Source: DATLGB01 sp037724045 (GTDB lineage: Bacteria > Actinomycetota > Thermoleophilia > Solirubrobacterales > Solirubrobacteraceae). Taken from it: 64,000 bases of DNA. Shown one piece after another: positions 44,554-52,874 of the stretch; the first letter of the stretch is position 1, and each line of letters starts with the position of its first letter. The notes below the pieces were generated by a model. It saw only the letters and a program-made list of their open reading frames with translations. It was not told where the DNA came from and made no database searches. The translations under genes and the position numbers were made by a program. The DNA is taken from NCBI GenBank assembly GCA_037724045.1, contig JBBJOW010000007.1:30415-94414 (forward strand), written 5' to 3'.

Positions 44554-45249
44554 TCACTTGCGCTCGAGCGCCCGCGAGAACGCCTTCTCGGTTCGGCGGC
44601 TCATGCGCTGGTGAAAGAGCGCGACGACGGCGTCGGTGGCCATCGGGCGCAGCCGCTCGACGGCGTCCTGCACGTCGGCGATCTCTGCGGTCGGTCCGGT
44701 CCAGAAGCGCTCCATGAAGAGTTTGACGAACTGCTCGGCCACGGAGTCCGTCGAGCGCGAGATGCTCTCCAGCAGGGCCAGGACGCGGTCCAGGGGAACG
44801 CCGAGCTCACCGAGCACCTCGCCGGCGCGCAGCAGGGTGGGCGACGGCACCTCGAAGCGCCCCTCGCCGAGCGGGACGATGACGCCGAGCTTGACCGCCT
44901 TGGCCACCTGTTTGTCGCTGGCCTCGCCGAAACGCGCCAGCAGCTCCTCGACCTCGACGACCTCAGGCGTCTCGTCCTCGTAGGGCGCGAGCAGGGTGCG
45001 CGCGAAGCCGAGCACGTCCTCCGCGGTCGAGCCGTCGGTCCGCGAGAACAGGTGCTTGATGCCGGCCAGCGAGTGCCCGGCGGCCTGGAGCTCGACGATG
45101 AGCCGCAGCCGCGCGACGTGGTCGGAACCGTAGTAGCCCGTGCGCGCACGGACGGCCGGCGGCGGCAGCAGCCCGCGCGAAGCGTGCGCGCGGATGTTGC
45201 GCACCGTCATCCCCGTCTCGCGTCCGAGCTCGTCGATTGTCAACTCCAT
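44554..45249 (-). CDS. MerR family transcription regulator
   Basis: A 231-residue regulator. The N-terminal winged helix reads TIDELGRETGMTVRNIRAHA, then RGLLPPPAVRARTGYYGSDH and LRLIVELQAAGHSLAGIKHL. A long C-terminal helical domain (to 231) lacks the Cys residues of metal sensors, so a small-molecule or unknown effector is likely. It is divergent from the hemolysin-III-like gene; the 27-bp gap would hold operator and promoter for both. Confidence 0.88.
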   Translation of the reverse strand: MELTIDELGRETGMTVRNIRAHASRGLLPPPAVRARTGYYGSDHVARLRLIVELQAAGHSLAGIKHLFSRTDGSTAEDVLGFARTLLAPYEDETPEVVEVEELLARFGEASDKQVAKAVKLGVIVPLGEGRFEVPSPTLLRAGEVLGELGVPLDRVLALLESISRSTDSVAEQFVKLFMERFWTGPTAEIADVQDAVERLRPMATDAVVALFHQRMSRRTEKAFSRALERK

Positions 45250-45276
45250 TAGACAGCGATCGTACGCTTTGGGGCA

Positions 45277-45909
45277 GTGGATGAGATCCCCCTCCTGAGA
45301 GGCGTGTCGCACTTCTGGGCGGTGTGGTTCGCGGCCGCCGGAGCCGTGGTGCTGGTCGTCATCGCCAGCGGCACCACCGCACGCGCATCCGCGGTCATCT
45401 ACGGCATCGGTCTCATCGCCCTCTTCGGCGGCTCGGCGCTCTATCACCGCTGGCGCTGGAATCCGCGCTGGCGGCCGCTGCTGCGGCGCATCGACCACTC
45501 GACCATCTTCGTCTTCATCGCGGCGAGCTACACACCCGTCGGGTTGCTCGTCCTCGACGGCACGGTTCAGGTCGTCGTGATGGTCGCAGTCTGGGTCGGC
45601 GCGGCCGGCGGGGTAGCGTTCAGCCTGGCCTGGATCGACGCGCCGCGCGCGTTGCAGGCCGGCCTGTACATCGGCCTGGGCTGGGTCGCCGTCATCGGCA
45701 CGCCGCAGATCGCGGACAAGCTCGGGGCGGCGCCCCTGTCGCTGCTGGGCGCCGGCGGCGTCCTCTACACGGCCGGGGCGGTCATCTACGCGCTGCAGCG
45801 GCCGAACCCGTGGCCGCGCACGTTCGGCTTCCACGAGATCTTCCACGCGTTGGTGATCGCCGCGGCGGTCTGCCACTTCATCGCGATGGCCGGCTGGGTG
45901 GTCCCGTGA
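45277..45909 (+). CDS. hemolysin III/PAQR-family membrane protein
   Basis: A 210-residue seven-helix protein. The conserved elements are LFGGSALYHRWRW, RRIDHSTIFVFIAASYTP, and FGFHEIFHALVIAAAVCHF, with the zinc-site His residues of the HlyIII/adiponectin-receptor superfamily. Bacterial members are poorly understood; a lipid hydrolase role is inferred from the eukaryotic relatives. The GTG start follows the divergent MerR gene by 27 bp, and the stop overlaps the next gene. Confidence 0.88.
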   Translation: MDEIPLLRGVSHFWAVWFAAAGAVVLVVIASGTTARASAVIYGIGLIALFGGSALYHRWRWNPRWRPLLRRIDHSTIFVFIAASYTPVGLLVLDGTVQVVVMVAVWVGAAGGVAFSLAWIDAPRALQAGLYIGLGWVAVIGTPQIADKLGAAPLSLLGAGGVLYTAGAVIYALQRPNPWPRTFGFHEIFHALVIAAAVCHFIAMAGWVVP

Positions 45910-46700
45910 CGCGCGAGTGGGACGCGACTTCGTATGACCGCGTCGCGGCGCCGATGACCCAGCGCGGGATCGAGCTCGTCGACCGCGTCGAGCTGAGCGG
46001 CGACGAAACGGTGCTCGACGCGGGCTGCGGGACCGGGCAGGTGACGGCACGGCTGCTCGAGCGCCTGCCCGACGGGCACGTCATCGCACTCGACGGGTCG
46101 CAGGCCATGCTCGACTCGGCCGGCGAGCGCTTCGGCGACGAGCCGCGGGTCACGCTGTTGCACGCCGACCTGGGGCGGCCGCTTCCGCTGGACACGCCGG
46201 TCGACGCGATCGTCTCGACGTCGACGTTTCATTGGGTCGACGACCACGACGCGCTGTTCGCCAACCTCGCGGCGGTCCTGCGCCCCGGCGGCACGCTGAC
46301 CTCCGAGAGCGGCGGCGAGGGCAACCTCGCGACGATCCAGGCCATCCTGGCCGAGCGCGGATACGAGACGAACGCGTGGCGCTTTCCCGGCGTCGACGCG
46401 ACGAGATCGCGCCTTGGGGCGGCCGGCTTCGTGGACTCCGACGTCCGGCTCGTTCCACGTCCGACCAACGTCCCGGAGGACCAGCTGCGCGAGCACCTGC
46501 AGACGGTCGTCCTCGGTGCGCACATCGCCGAGCACGGCGACGAGATCGTCGAGGAGGTCGCGTCGCGGATGACCGAGCCCGTGCTCGACTACGTGCGCCT
46601 CGTCGTCGACGCGCGGCTGGCGGCCCAGGGGACGACTGACGGATCGCGCAGGATCTGCCGCGCGACCGAGTCGCGGTGGACCTCGTCGGGGCCGTCGTAG
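45906..46700 (+). CDS. class I SAM-dependent methyltransferase (trans-aconitate methyltransferase-like)
   Basis: About 264 residues starting at GTG 45906, which overlaps the previous TGA. WDATSYDRVAAPMTQRG opens it; VLDAGCGTGQVTARLLE is the SAM loop; DAIVSTSTFHWVDDHDALF is typical of the Tam group. The last 25 residues (GTTDGSRRICRATESRW and onward) read into the antisense of the acyl-CoA dehydrogenase remnant, so the natural end was probably near DARLAAQ and has been fused by a deletion. Confidence 0.85.
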   Translation: MTREWDATSYDRVAAPMTQRGIELVDRVELSGDETVLDAGCGTGQVTARLLERLPDGHVIALDGSQAMLDSAGERFGDEPRVTLLHADLGRPLPLDTPVDAIVSTSTFHWVDDHDALFANLAAVLRPGGTLTSESGGEGNLATIQAILAERGYETNAWRFPGVDATRSRLGAAGFVDSDVRLVPRPTNVPEDQLREHLQTVVLGAHIAEHGDEIVEEVASRMTEPVLDYVRLVVDARLAAQGTTDGSRRICRATESRWTSSGPS

Positions 46701-47254
46701 ATGCGCGCGTAGCGGGCCTCGCGGTACATACGCTCGAGCGGCAGGTCGGCGGTCAGGCCGAGGGCGCCGTGGACCTGGATGGCGCGGTCGATGACGTTGT
46801 GGAGCATCTGCGCTCCGCGCACCTTGACCAGCGCGATCTGCACGCGCGCGTCACCGCCTTGGGCGAGCACGCGCGCGGCGTCGAGGGTCAGCAGCCGCGC
46901 GGCCTGGATGTCGGCCGCCGACTCGGCGACGTAGCGGCGGATCTCCCCCTTCTCGCTCAGCAGCGAGCCGTGGGCGAAGCGCTCGTTGGCCCGCGCGAGC
47001 ATCAGCTCGTAGGCGCGCTGGGCCTGGCCAAGCCAGCGCATGGCGTGGAAGATGCGGCCCGGGCCGAGGCGGGCCTGGGCGATCGCGAAGGCGGCGCCAC
47101 GCTCGCCCAGCGTGTCCGATGTTGGGACCCGACAGCCGGTGAACCGCTCGAGCGCCGCGTCGCCCTCCGGCTCGGCCGGAATGACGACGTCGTCGATGAA
47201 CGTCCGCATGCGCGCGCGCAGCTGCTCCGTGCCCGGCACAATGGCAGGCGCCAT
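46589..47254 (-). pseudogene. acyl-CoA dehydrogenase with large internal deletion
   Basis: The frame of 221 residues starts as FadE-type enzymes do (VPGTEQLRARMRTFIDDVVI PAEP in pieces) and then jumps at about residue 30 to SDTLGERGAAFAIAQARLGP and the C-terminal helices (HAMRWLGQAQRAYELM, ERMYREARYARIYDGPDEVH). Around 180-200 residues, including the beta domain and part of the FAD site, are gone. It keeps the frame, but the product cannot fold as a normal dehydrogenase. Its end overlaps the methyltransferase gene by over 100 bases on the other strand, another sign of deletion. Confidence 0.65.
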
Positions 47255-47756
47255 GACTCGCTGGATCGCCCTGCTGCGCGGCATCAACCTCGGTGCGCGC
47301 AACCGCGTCTCGATGCCCGAGCTGCGCACGCAACTCGCCGCGCTCGGGTACGAGGACGTCGCGACCGTCGTGCAGAGCGGGAACATCGTCCTCGGCTCGA
47401 CCGCGACGGCGGCGCAGCTGGCACGTGATCTGCAGCGTGTCGTCTCCGATGGCTTCGGCGTCGACACCCCGGTGGTCGTGCGCTCGGCGGCCCAGCTCGC
47501 AAAGGTCGTCGCCGACAACCCGCTACCGGTCCCCGACGGCACGCGCTTCCAGGTGCTCTTCTTCGCCGAGCGCCCCGCTGCGGCCGGCCTCGAGGACATC
47601 GGCGAGGAGCGCCTCGTGGTCCGGGGCCGGGAGATCTACTGCTGGCATCCCGACGGCCTGCAGCGCTCTCCCCTGGCCCGCAAGCTCGACCGCGTCGAGG
47701 GCGTCGCCACGGCGCGCAATTGGAACACCGTGCTCAAGCTGAACGATCTCGCCTGA
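47253..47756 (+). CDS. DUF1697 family protein
   Basis: A 167-residue protein with the DUF1697 opening TRWIALLRGINLGARNRVSM, VVQSGNIVLGS and the closing ARNWNTVLKLNDLA. Function unknown; the family is common in actinobacteria. Its ATG overlaps that of the divergent dehydrogenase remnant. The 141 bases that follow, up to tRNA-Pro, hold a leftward fragment (LTGWVYTFGRQQPEHRH) that I cannot assign. Confidence 0.88.
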   Translation: MTRWIALLRGINLGARNRVSMPELRTQLAALGYEDVATVVQSGNIVLGSTATAAQLARDLQRVVSDGFGVDTPVVVRSAAQLAKVVADNPLPVPDGTRFQVLFFAERPAAAGLEDIGEERLVVRGREIYCWHPDGLQRSPLARKLDRVEGVATARNWNTVLKLNDLA

Positions 47757-47897
47757 CATACATGCCGATGCTCGGGCTGCTGGCGCCCGAACGTGTAGAC
47801 CCAGCCGGTCAGCGCCCCCGCGGCCGGCTCCACCGTGCCGGAGGTCAGCAGCAGGGACGGGGCGTCGGGAATATGGCGTCTCGTGATCATCGGTTCA

Positions 47898-47971
47898 TCG
47901 GGGCGCCCGGATTCGAACCGGGGACCTCGGCCACCCAAAGGCCGCGCGCTACCAGGCTGCGCCACGCCCCG
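47898..47971 (-). tRNA. tRNA-Pro (anticodon UGG)
   Basis: Leftward cloverleaf: acceptor CGGGGCG/CGCCCCG, D arm GGCGCAGCCTGGTAGCGC, anticodon stem CGGCC/GGCCG with loop TTTGGGT, T arm CCCGGTTCGAATCCGGG. Discriminator A; CCA not encoded. Confidence 0.95.
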
Positions 47972-48064
47972 CTACAGGCCGAGTATCGCAGGCCCGCCTT
48001 CCGCCGAACGCGCCCAAAGTCCGGTCCATGCCCGCTTTGGGCGCGTTCGGCGCGGGGCGCTTCA

Positions 48065-48988
48065 ATGGCGCGAGTGATCGAGCGGTCGCCGCGACTGGGG
48101 TACCTGCTGACCGCGGTGGCGGCTTCGCTGTTCGCGATCAGCGCGTCGATGGCGCGGGTGCTGCTCGACGACGGGGTCAGCGCGCTCCATCTGACCGAGA
48201 TGCGGTCGGTGCTGGCGCTCGTGATGCTGGTCGGCTACCTGGCCGTGACGAACCGAAAGCTGCTGCGCGTCGAGCGCGTCGACGTGCGCCGGCTCGCCTT
48301 CCTGGGGATCTTCGGGCTGGCGGCGGTGCAGGTGACGTACTTCGCCGCGATCGCCCGGCTGGACATCGGGGTGGCGCTGACGATCCAGTACCTGGGCCCC
48401 GGGCTGATCCTGCTGTGGCTGCGCGCGCGTCACGGGCGGCACCTGGCCCCGTCGCTGTACGGTGCGGTGGCGCTCTCGGTGCTGGGCTCGTTCCTCGTGG
48501 TGGAGGCCTACAACGGGCTCGACGGTCTGGACGGGATCGGCCTGCTGTTCGGCATCGCGACGGCGATCACCTTCGCGATCAACCTCGTCGCCAGTGAGCG
48601 CGCCGGGGTGCGGCTGGACGCGCGCACGACGCTCGCGTGGGGCTTCGGGTTCTCGACCCTCGTGTTCCTGATCGTGCGGCCGCCGTGGACGTTCCCCTTC
48701 GCGATCTTCGACGACGCGGAGCACATCCTGCTCGGCCTGGGTGTCGGGGTGCTGGGAACGCTCGTGCCCTTCGTGCTGATCGTCAGCGCGCTGCGCCACA
48801 TCTCGGCGGCGCGGGCAGGCGTGGTGGCGACGCTCGAGCCGGTCGTCGCTTCGGTCGTCGCCTGGCCGGTGCACGATCAGGTGCTCGCGGCTCCACAGAT
48901 CGCCGGCATCCTCGTCGTGGTGGCCGCCGTCGCCTGGGTCCAATCGCACCGGCCGCAGCTCGAGGCCGAAGCCGCACCGGTGCATTGA
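48065..48988 (+). CDS. EamA/DMT-family permease
   Basis: A 307-residue ten-helix transporter with two EamA repeats. Segments such as YLLTAVAASLFAISASMARV, VTYFAAIARLDIGVALTIQY and HISAARAGVVATLEPVVASV (the usual EamA helix 9) are present. RhaT/YdcZ-like exporters or importers of small metabolites look like this. It starts 94 bases after the tRNA-Pro gene. Substrate unknown. Confidence 0.88.
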   Translation: MARVIERSPRLGYLLTAVAASLFAISASMARVLLDDGVSALHLTEMRSVLALVMLVGYLAVTNRKLLRVERVDVRRLAFLGIFGLAAVQVTYFAAIARLDIGVALTIQYLGPGLILLWLRARHGRHLAPSLYGAVALSVLGSFLVVEAYNGLDGLDGIGLLFGIATAITFAINLVASERAGVRLDARTTLAWGFGFSTLVFLIVRPPWTFPFAIFDDAEHILLGLGVGVLGTLVPFVLIVSALRHISAARAGVVATLEPVVASVVAWPVHDQVLAAPQIAGILVVVAAVAWVQSHRPQLEAEAAPVH

Positions 48989-49040
48989 TGGTCCCGAAGG
49001 CGGACACGCCCGCACCCAAACCATTAGGTTCGAGCCCGGC

Positions 49041-50258
49041 ATGGCCGAAGTCCGCCCCTTCAGAGCCCTTCACTACGACCGCGCCGTGATCGCCGACGTG
49101 GTCGCTCCGCCCTACGACGTGATCGACCAAGAGCAGCGGGCCGCGCTGAAGGCCCGCTCGCCGCACAACGTGGTCGAGATCGACCTCCCGCAGGGCGACG
49201 ACCCGTACGGACACGCGGCCGAGGTGTTCGCCGCATGGCGGGACGAGGGCGTGCTCGTCCGCGATGGCGAGCCCGCCTTCTGGGTGCTGACCCAGGACTA
49301 CACCGGCCCCGACGGCCGGCGGTACACGCGGTCGGGCTTCTTCGCGCGCGTCCGCGTCGAGGAGTACGGCCCCGGCCGCATCCGCCCGCACGAGCGCACG
49401 CATCCCGGCCCGAAGGAGGATCGCCTGCGCCTCACGCGCGCGACGAAGGCGAACCTCTCCCCCATCTTCGTCCTCCACGACGGACCGATGCCGCTCGCCG
49501 TGCCCGACGACGCGCCGTTCGGCGAGGTGACCGACGAGGACGGGACGCGGCACCGGCTGTGGCGCGTCGCCGCCGACGAAGGATTCGACGTGGGCGAGCT
49601 GCTGATCGCCGACGGCCACCACCGCTACGAGACCGCGCGCGTCTACGCCGAGGAGATCGGGGAGGGCGAGGGGCCGCACCGCTACGTGCTCGCGTGTCTG
49701 GTCTCCCTGCAGGACCCCGGCCTGACCGTCTTCCCGACGCACCGGCTGATCACCGGCCTCGACGACACCGCACGCCAGCAGGCCCTGCGCGACACGCTGC
49801 TGCGCGACTGGGAGGTCGAGCGCATCGAGACCGACGAGCTCGAACCGCTGCCAGGGGGCGAGACGGTCCGCCTCGGCTACATCGACGCCCACCATCAGCA
49901 GGCCTTCCGTCTCACCCTGAAGGACCAGGCCACGGCCGACGCCGCCCTCCCGGACGCGAGCGAGGCCTACCGCGCGCTCGACACCGCCGTGCTCGAAGCG
50001 CTCATCCTCAAGGGCCCACTGAAGATGACCGAGGACGACATCTCGCACTTCAAAGGCCTCGACTACTCGCGCTCGTTCGCCGAGGCGCGCGACCGCATCC
50101 TGGCCAAGGACGTGTCCGCCGGCTTCTTCATGGGCGCGACGCCCGTCGCCCGGATCCGCGACGTCGCCGCGGCCGGCGAGGTCATGCCGCCGAAGTCGAC
50201 GTACTTCTTCCCGAAGGTCCTCACAGGCCTCCTGCTGCATCCCTTGGACGAGGAGTAG
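49041..50258 (+). CDS. DUF1015 family protein
   Basis: A 405-residue protein of the DUF1015 (YfhH/SerC-associated) family. The start AEVRPFRALHYDRAVIADVV and APPYDVIDQEQRAAL, then IRPHERTHPGPKEDRL, LIADGHHRYETARVYAEE and DISHFKGLDY are conserved blocks. The family is often next to serine-biosynthesis genes and is thought to be an enzyme; here it precedes OsmC and Nudix genes. Function unknown. Confidence 0.88.
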   Translation: MAEVRPFRALHYDRAVIADVVAPPYDVIDQEQRAALKARSPHNVVEIDLPQGDDPYGHAAEVFAAWRDEGVLVRDGEPAFWVLTQDYTGPDGRRYTRSGFFARVRVEEYGPGRIRPHERTHPGPKEDRLRLTRATKANLSPIFVLHDGPMPLAVPDDAPFGEVTDEDGTRHRLWRVAADEGFDVGELLIADGHHRYETARVYAEEIGEGEGPHRYVLACLVSLQDPGLTVFPTHRLITGLDDTARQQALRDTLLRDWEVERIETDELEPLPGGETVRLGYIDAHHQQAFRLTLKDQATADAALPDASEAYRALDTAVLEALILKGPLKMTEDDISHFKGLDYSRSFAEARDRILAKDVSAGFFMGATPVARIRDVAAAGEVMPPKSTYFFPKVLTGLLLHPLDEE

Positions 50259-50268
50259 CATCGAAAGC

Positions 50269-50670
50269 ATGCGCGCGATCGCGATCCGCAAGGGCAAGTT
50301 CGAGAACGAGGTCCGGGTCCGCGAGCACCGGCTGACCGCGGACGAACCGGAGGACATCGGGGGCAAGGACCTCGGTCCGAGCCCGGAGGAGCTGCTCGCC
50401 GCGGCGCTCGCGTCCTGCACCGCGATCACGATGCAAATGTACGCCGAGCGCAAGCACTGGGACCTGACGGGCGCCGAGGTCGACTGCGACTACCAGCCCG
50501 CCGAGCGCGGCCGGCCCACGCAGTTCGAGCTGATCCTGCGCCTGCCCGAATCGCTGTCGGACGAGCAGGTCGCGCGCTTGCAGGTGATCGCCGCGAAGTG
50601 CCCCATCCACCGCACGCTCGAGGGCGAGGTCGCCTTCGGGGAGCGCGTGCAGCGGGTCGCGCCGGTCTGA
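50269..50670 (+). CDS. OsmC/Ohr-family peroxide-detoxifying protein
   Basis: A 133-residue OsmC-fold protein. The two reactive cysteines are Cys50 (ALASCTAITMQMYAERK) and Cys111 (AAKCPIHRTL). Such proteins reduce organic hydroperoxides or fatty-acid peroxides with thiols. It begins 10 bases after the DUF1015 gene and its stop overlaps the next start, so it is in an operon. Confidence 0.88.
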   Translation: MRAIAIRKGKFENEVRVREHRLTADEPEDIGGKDLGPSPEELLAAALASCTAITMQMYAERKHWDLTGAEVDCDYQPAERGRPTQFELILRLPESLSDEQVARLQVIAAKCPIHRTLEGEVAFGERVQRVAPV

Positions 50671-51233
50671 ACCGCGCGGCCCTGCAGGACGTCCTGCTCA
50701 CGCCGGAAGACGCGCTCGCGATCACCGTGCACGGTCGCACGGACTCCGCCGTCCTGGTGCCGCTGTACCTCGACGCCGCGGGAGCCCCGCACGCCGTCTT
50801 CACCAAGCGCCGGGCCGACCTCAAGCGCCACCCGGGCGAGATCTCCTTTCCCGGCGGGCGGCGAGACGACGAGGACGACGACCTGATGGACACCGCCCTG
50901 CGCGAGGCCGAGGAGGAGATCGGCCTCTCCCGCCGGCACGTCGACGTCCTCGGCGCGCTGCCGCCCACGCCGACCTTCGTCACCGACTACGCGATCTACC
51001 CCTTCGTCGGGATGATCGAGGCCGGCCAAGAGTGGGAGATCGAGCCGCGCGAGGTCGACACGGTGCTCGAGTTCAAGCTCGCCGACGTCCAGGCCGGTTA
51101 CGCGCGCCGGCGCCTCGTGCGCCGAGGCGTCCCCTTCCGGACGGACACCTACTGCGTCGACGACGAGCTGATCTGGGGCGCCACCGCCCGCATCGTCTCC
51201 GACCTGCTCACGCGCGCCGGCGACCTGCTGTGA
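50667..51233 (+). CDS. Nudix hydrolase, CoA pyrophosphatase (NudL) type, probable CTG start
   Basis: About 188 residues. The UPF0035/NudL signature precedes the Nudix box: KRRADLKRHPGEISFPGG, then TALREAEEEIGL with the REXXEE glutamates intact. It should hydrolyse CoA or acyl-CoA to 4'-phosphopantetheine derivatives and ADP. No canonical start lies before the conserved region; CTG 50667 overlaps the OsmC TGA as CTGA, the second such case in this window. Confidence 0.85.
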   Translation: MNRAALQDVLLTPEDALAITVHGRTDSAVLVPLYLDAAGAPHAVFTKRRADLKRHPGEISFPGGRRDDEDDDLMDTALREAEEEIGLSRRHVDVLGALPPTPTFVTDYAIYPFVGMIEAGQEWEIEPREVDTVLEFKLADVQAGYARRRLVRRGVPFRTDTYCVDDELIWGATARIVSDLLTRAGDLL

Positions 51234-51337
51234 GGCGGATAGGACTCGACTGCACCGGGCTCACGCTGTTCGGCCTCCCGGGCTTCGACACCACCCGTCT
51301 GCACGCCGAGGCGGCAGTGTCATTCGCCCTGGAGTAG
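51230..51337 (+). CDS. possible 35-residue open frame
   Basis: GTG overlaps the Nudix stop (GTGA), giving RRIGLDCTGLTLFGLPGFDT and an end at 51337 that overlaps the convergent gene by 18 bases. I do not recognise it; it may be a truncated gene start. Confidence 0.25.
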   Translation: MRRIGLDCTGLTLFGLPGFDTTRLHAEAAVSFALE

Positions 51338-51808
51338 GCGCTCGACCGCAGCGACCGCGTCGCGCGTCCACGCCGCGCAGTCGTCGGGTGGCGTGTGCAG
51401 CACCTGCAGCGGGATGTTCCAGGTGGCGCGGGCGGCGCGGGCGATCAGCTCTCCGCCCTCGAGCACCGCGGGATCGAGCGATCCGGCGGCCTCGTAGATC
51501 AGCCCGCGGACGGAGGTGTCGACGATCTTCTCGGTCAGCATCCGCAGGCGGCCGTCGTGGAGGTCGAGCGCGTTGGGGCCGGTCGCCGAGCCCAGCAGCC
51601 AGGCGACGACCGTCGTCTGGGCGAAGGCGTCCATGAGCGTCGCGATGCGATCCGGGTCGGCCCCGTAGGGCTCGGCCCCCGCGGCGGCGATCGCATCGAA
51701 CTTCGTGGGGTCGCGCGTCGTCCCGCGCACGGCGTGGCCCTGCGCCACGAGTTCACGCGCGAGCGCCTGCCCGCGGCCTCCGCAACCGACGATGAGGATC
51801 CGCGCCAT
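51320..51808 (-). CDS. NAD(P)-binding Rossmann-fold protein
   Basis: A 162-residue protein opening ARILIVGCGGRGQALARELV, an atypical-SDR/NmrA-like dinucleotide fold. VVAWLLGSATGPNALDLHDG and VRGLIYEAAGSLDP follow. It is shorter than usual SDRs and lacks a clear YxxxK, so a binding or regulatory role is possible. ATG 51808 chosen by the Rossmann strand at the very start. Confidence 0.72.
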   Translation of the reverse strand: MARILIVGCGGRGQALARELVAQGHAVRGTTRDPTKFDAIAAAGAEPYGADPDRIATLMDAFAQTTVVAWLLGSATGPNALDLHDGRLRMLTEKIVDTSVRGLIYEAAGSLDPAVLEGGELIARAARATWNIPLQVLHTPPDDCAAWTRDAVAAVERLLQGE

Positions 51809-51833
51809 TCGCTCGACCCTATGGGTTGACACC

Positions 51834-52004
51834 GTCTACCGGGACTTCGCCAGACGGCACCCAGGGCGCTACGCAGCGCTGGACCACGCGCCCGCCGCCG
51901 GGGACGCGGAGCCGCGCGCGGCGGGCGACGCCGTGGTGGCCGTCGTCGTCTGCGCCCTGTGGGCCTGGGCGCTCGACAGCCTCGTCGCGGGACTCGGTAC
52001 TTAG
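51834..52004 (+). pseudogene. fragment of a TetR-family ligand domain (WHG type)
   Basis: The frame VYRDFARRHPGRYAALDHAP and AGDAVVAVVVCALWAWALDS resembles the WHG (TetR C-terminal) domain, but no DNA-binding domain precedes it and the end is lost. Its TAG stop is formed by the TTA-AG edge of the palindromic element that follows. The intact gene was probably deleted. Confidence 0.45.
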
Positions 52005-52165
52005 CCTGGATCCACCGATGAACGGTGGTTCCACGGCCCCGCAGGCCGAGTCAGGGGTCGCCGGCCGGGCACCGACAGGGTGGCGCCCTTTGGGTGACCG
52101 GCCGGCGGCGCCTGGCGAAGCCATGCGGGGTCGTGGGGCCTCCGGGATCGGTGGATCCAGGCTTA
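52001..52165. mobile_element. palindromic element, 159 bp between TTA direct repeats
   Basis: The ends GCCTGGATCCACCGAT and their complement are perfect over 16 bases; similarity continues as CCACGxCCCCGCA and beyond, making an imperfect hairpin of about 65 bp per arm. TTA occurs immediately outside both ends (52001-52003, 52163-52165), a likely 3-bp target duplication. It has no coding frame. The right TTA is the TAA stop of the gene at 52163-52834. A short relic is at 16830-16857. Confidence 0.7.
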
Positions 52166-52834
52166 GAGGAGCTCGAGGACGCGCTCGGCCGGGCGGGCGA
52201 GGACGGCGCGGTCGCCGCGCTCGACGATCGGCCGCTGCAGCAGGACCGGCTCGGCGGCCATCGCGGCGAGGATCTCCTGGTCGGACGCGTCGCGCTCGAT
52301 CAGCGCCTTCGCCGCGGGCTCCTTGATGCGCAGCGCGGCGCGCGGCCCGATCTCCGCCTTGGCCAACAGCTCGGCGATGCGCTCGGCCGGCAGCGGCACG
52401 AGGTGGTAGTCGACGCGGTCGAACTCGATGCCGCGCTCGTCGAGGATGCGTGCGATGCGGTCGCAGTTCGAGCAGTCCGTCTTCTCGTAGATCGTGATGG
52501 ACGCGTGCTCGTCGCGCGACGCGACGCGACGCTCCCGCTGGTCGGCCCAGTAGGCGTCGGCGTAATCAGCCATCTCCCGCTGCGTCTGGTCGACCTGCGC
52601 CTCGACGTCCTCCTGCGTACGCGCGGACTTGCCGCGCCGCTCCCGCAGGCGGTTCTGGGCGGCGATCATCTGATCGACGTCGTCGATGTCGTTCTGCGCC
52701 TCGACCTCAGGCGAGCGGGTCGGGCGCCACTCGAGCACCTCGGCTCCCGACTTGGGATGCCACAGGCCGAGCGCGAGGATGGCGAGGAACCCGAGCACCA
52801 TCCCCACCGTCACGATCAGCGTGAACGTGTCCAC
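52163..52834 (-). CDS. membrane-anchored coiled-coil protein fused to an ArsC/Spx-like domain
   Basis: A 223-residue chimera. Residues 1-25 are a membrane helix (LIVTVGMVLGFLAILALGLW), 40-105 a charged coiled coil (DIDDVDQMIAAQNRLRERRG), and 112-223 an arsenate-reductase-family thioredoxin fold (ITIYEKTDCSNCDRIARIL with Cys121 and Cys124). The ArsC-like part lacks its own start codon, so translation makes one protein. CXXC placement matches ArsC/YfjU-like proteins rather than Spx. The fusion could be real or a gene merge by deletion. Its stop lies at the palindromic element. Confidence 0.75.
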   Translation of the reverse strand: MDTFTLIVTVGMVLGFLAILALGLWHPKSGAEVLEWRPTRSPEVEAQNDIDDVDQMIAAQNRLRERRGKSARTQEDVEAQVDQTQREMADYADAYWADQRERRVASRDEHASITIYEKTDCSNCDRIARILDERGIEFDRVDYHLVPLPAERIAELLAKAEIGPRAALRIKEPAAKALIERDASDQEILAAMAAEPVLLQRPIVERGDRAVLARPAERVLELL

Positions 52835-52874
52835 CGCGCAGTGATCCTAGGCGACGCCCTCTACTCTCGGACGG

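Noticed and set aside
49020..49045. ggttcgagcccggc, resembling a tRNA T arm
   Set aside because: No matching acceptor, D or anticodon arms are nearby; it lies directly before the DUF1015 ATG.
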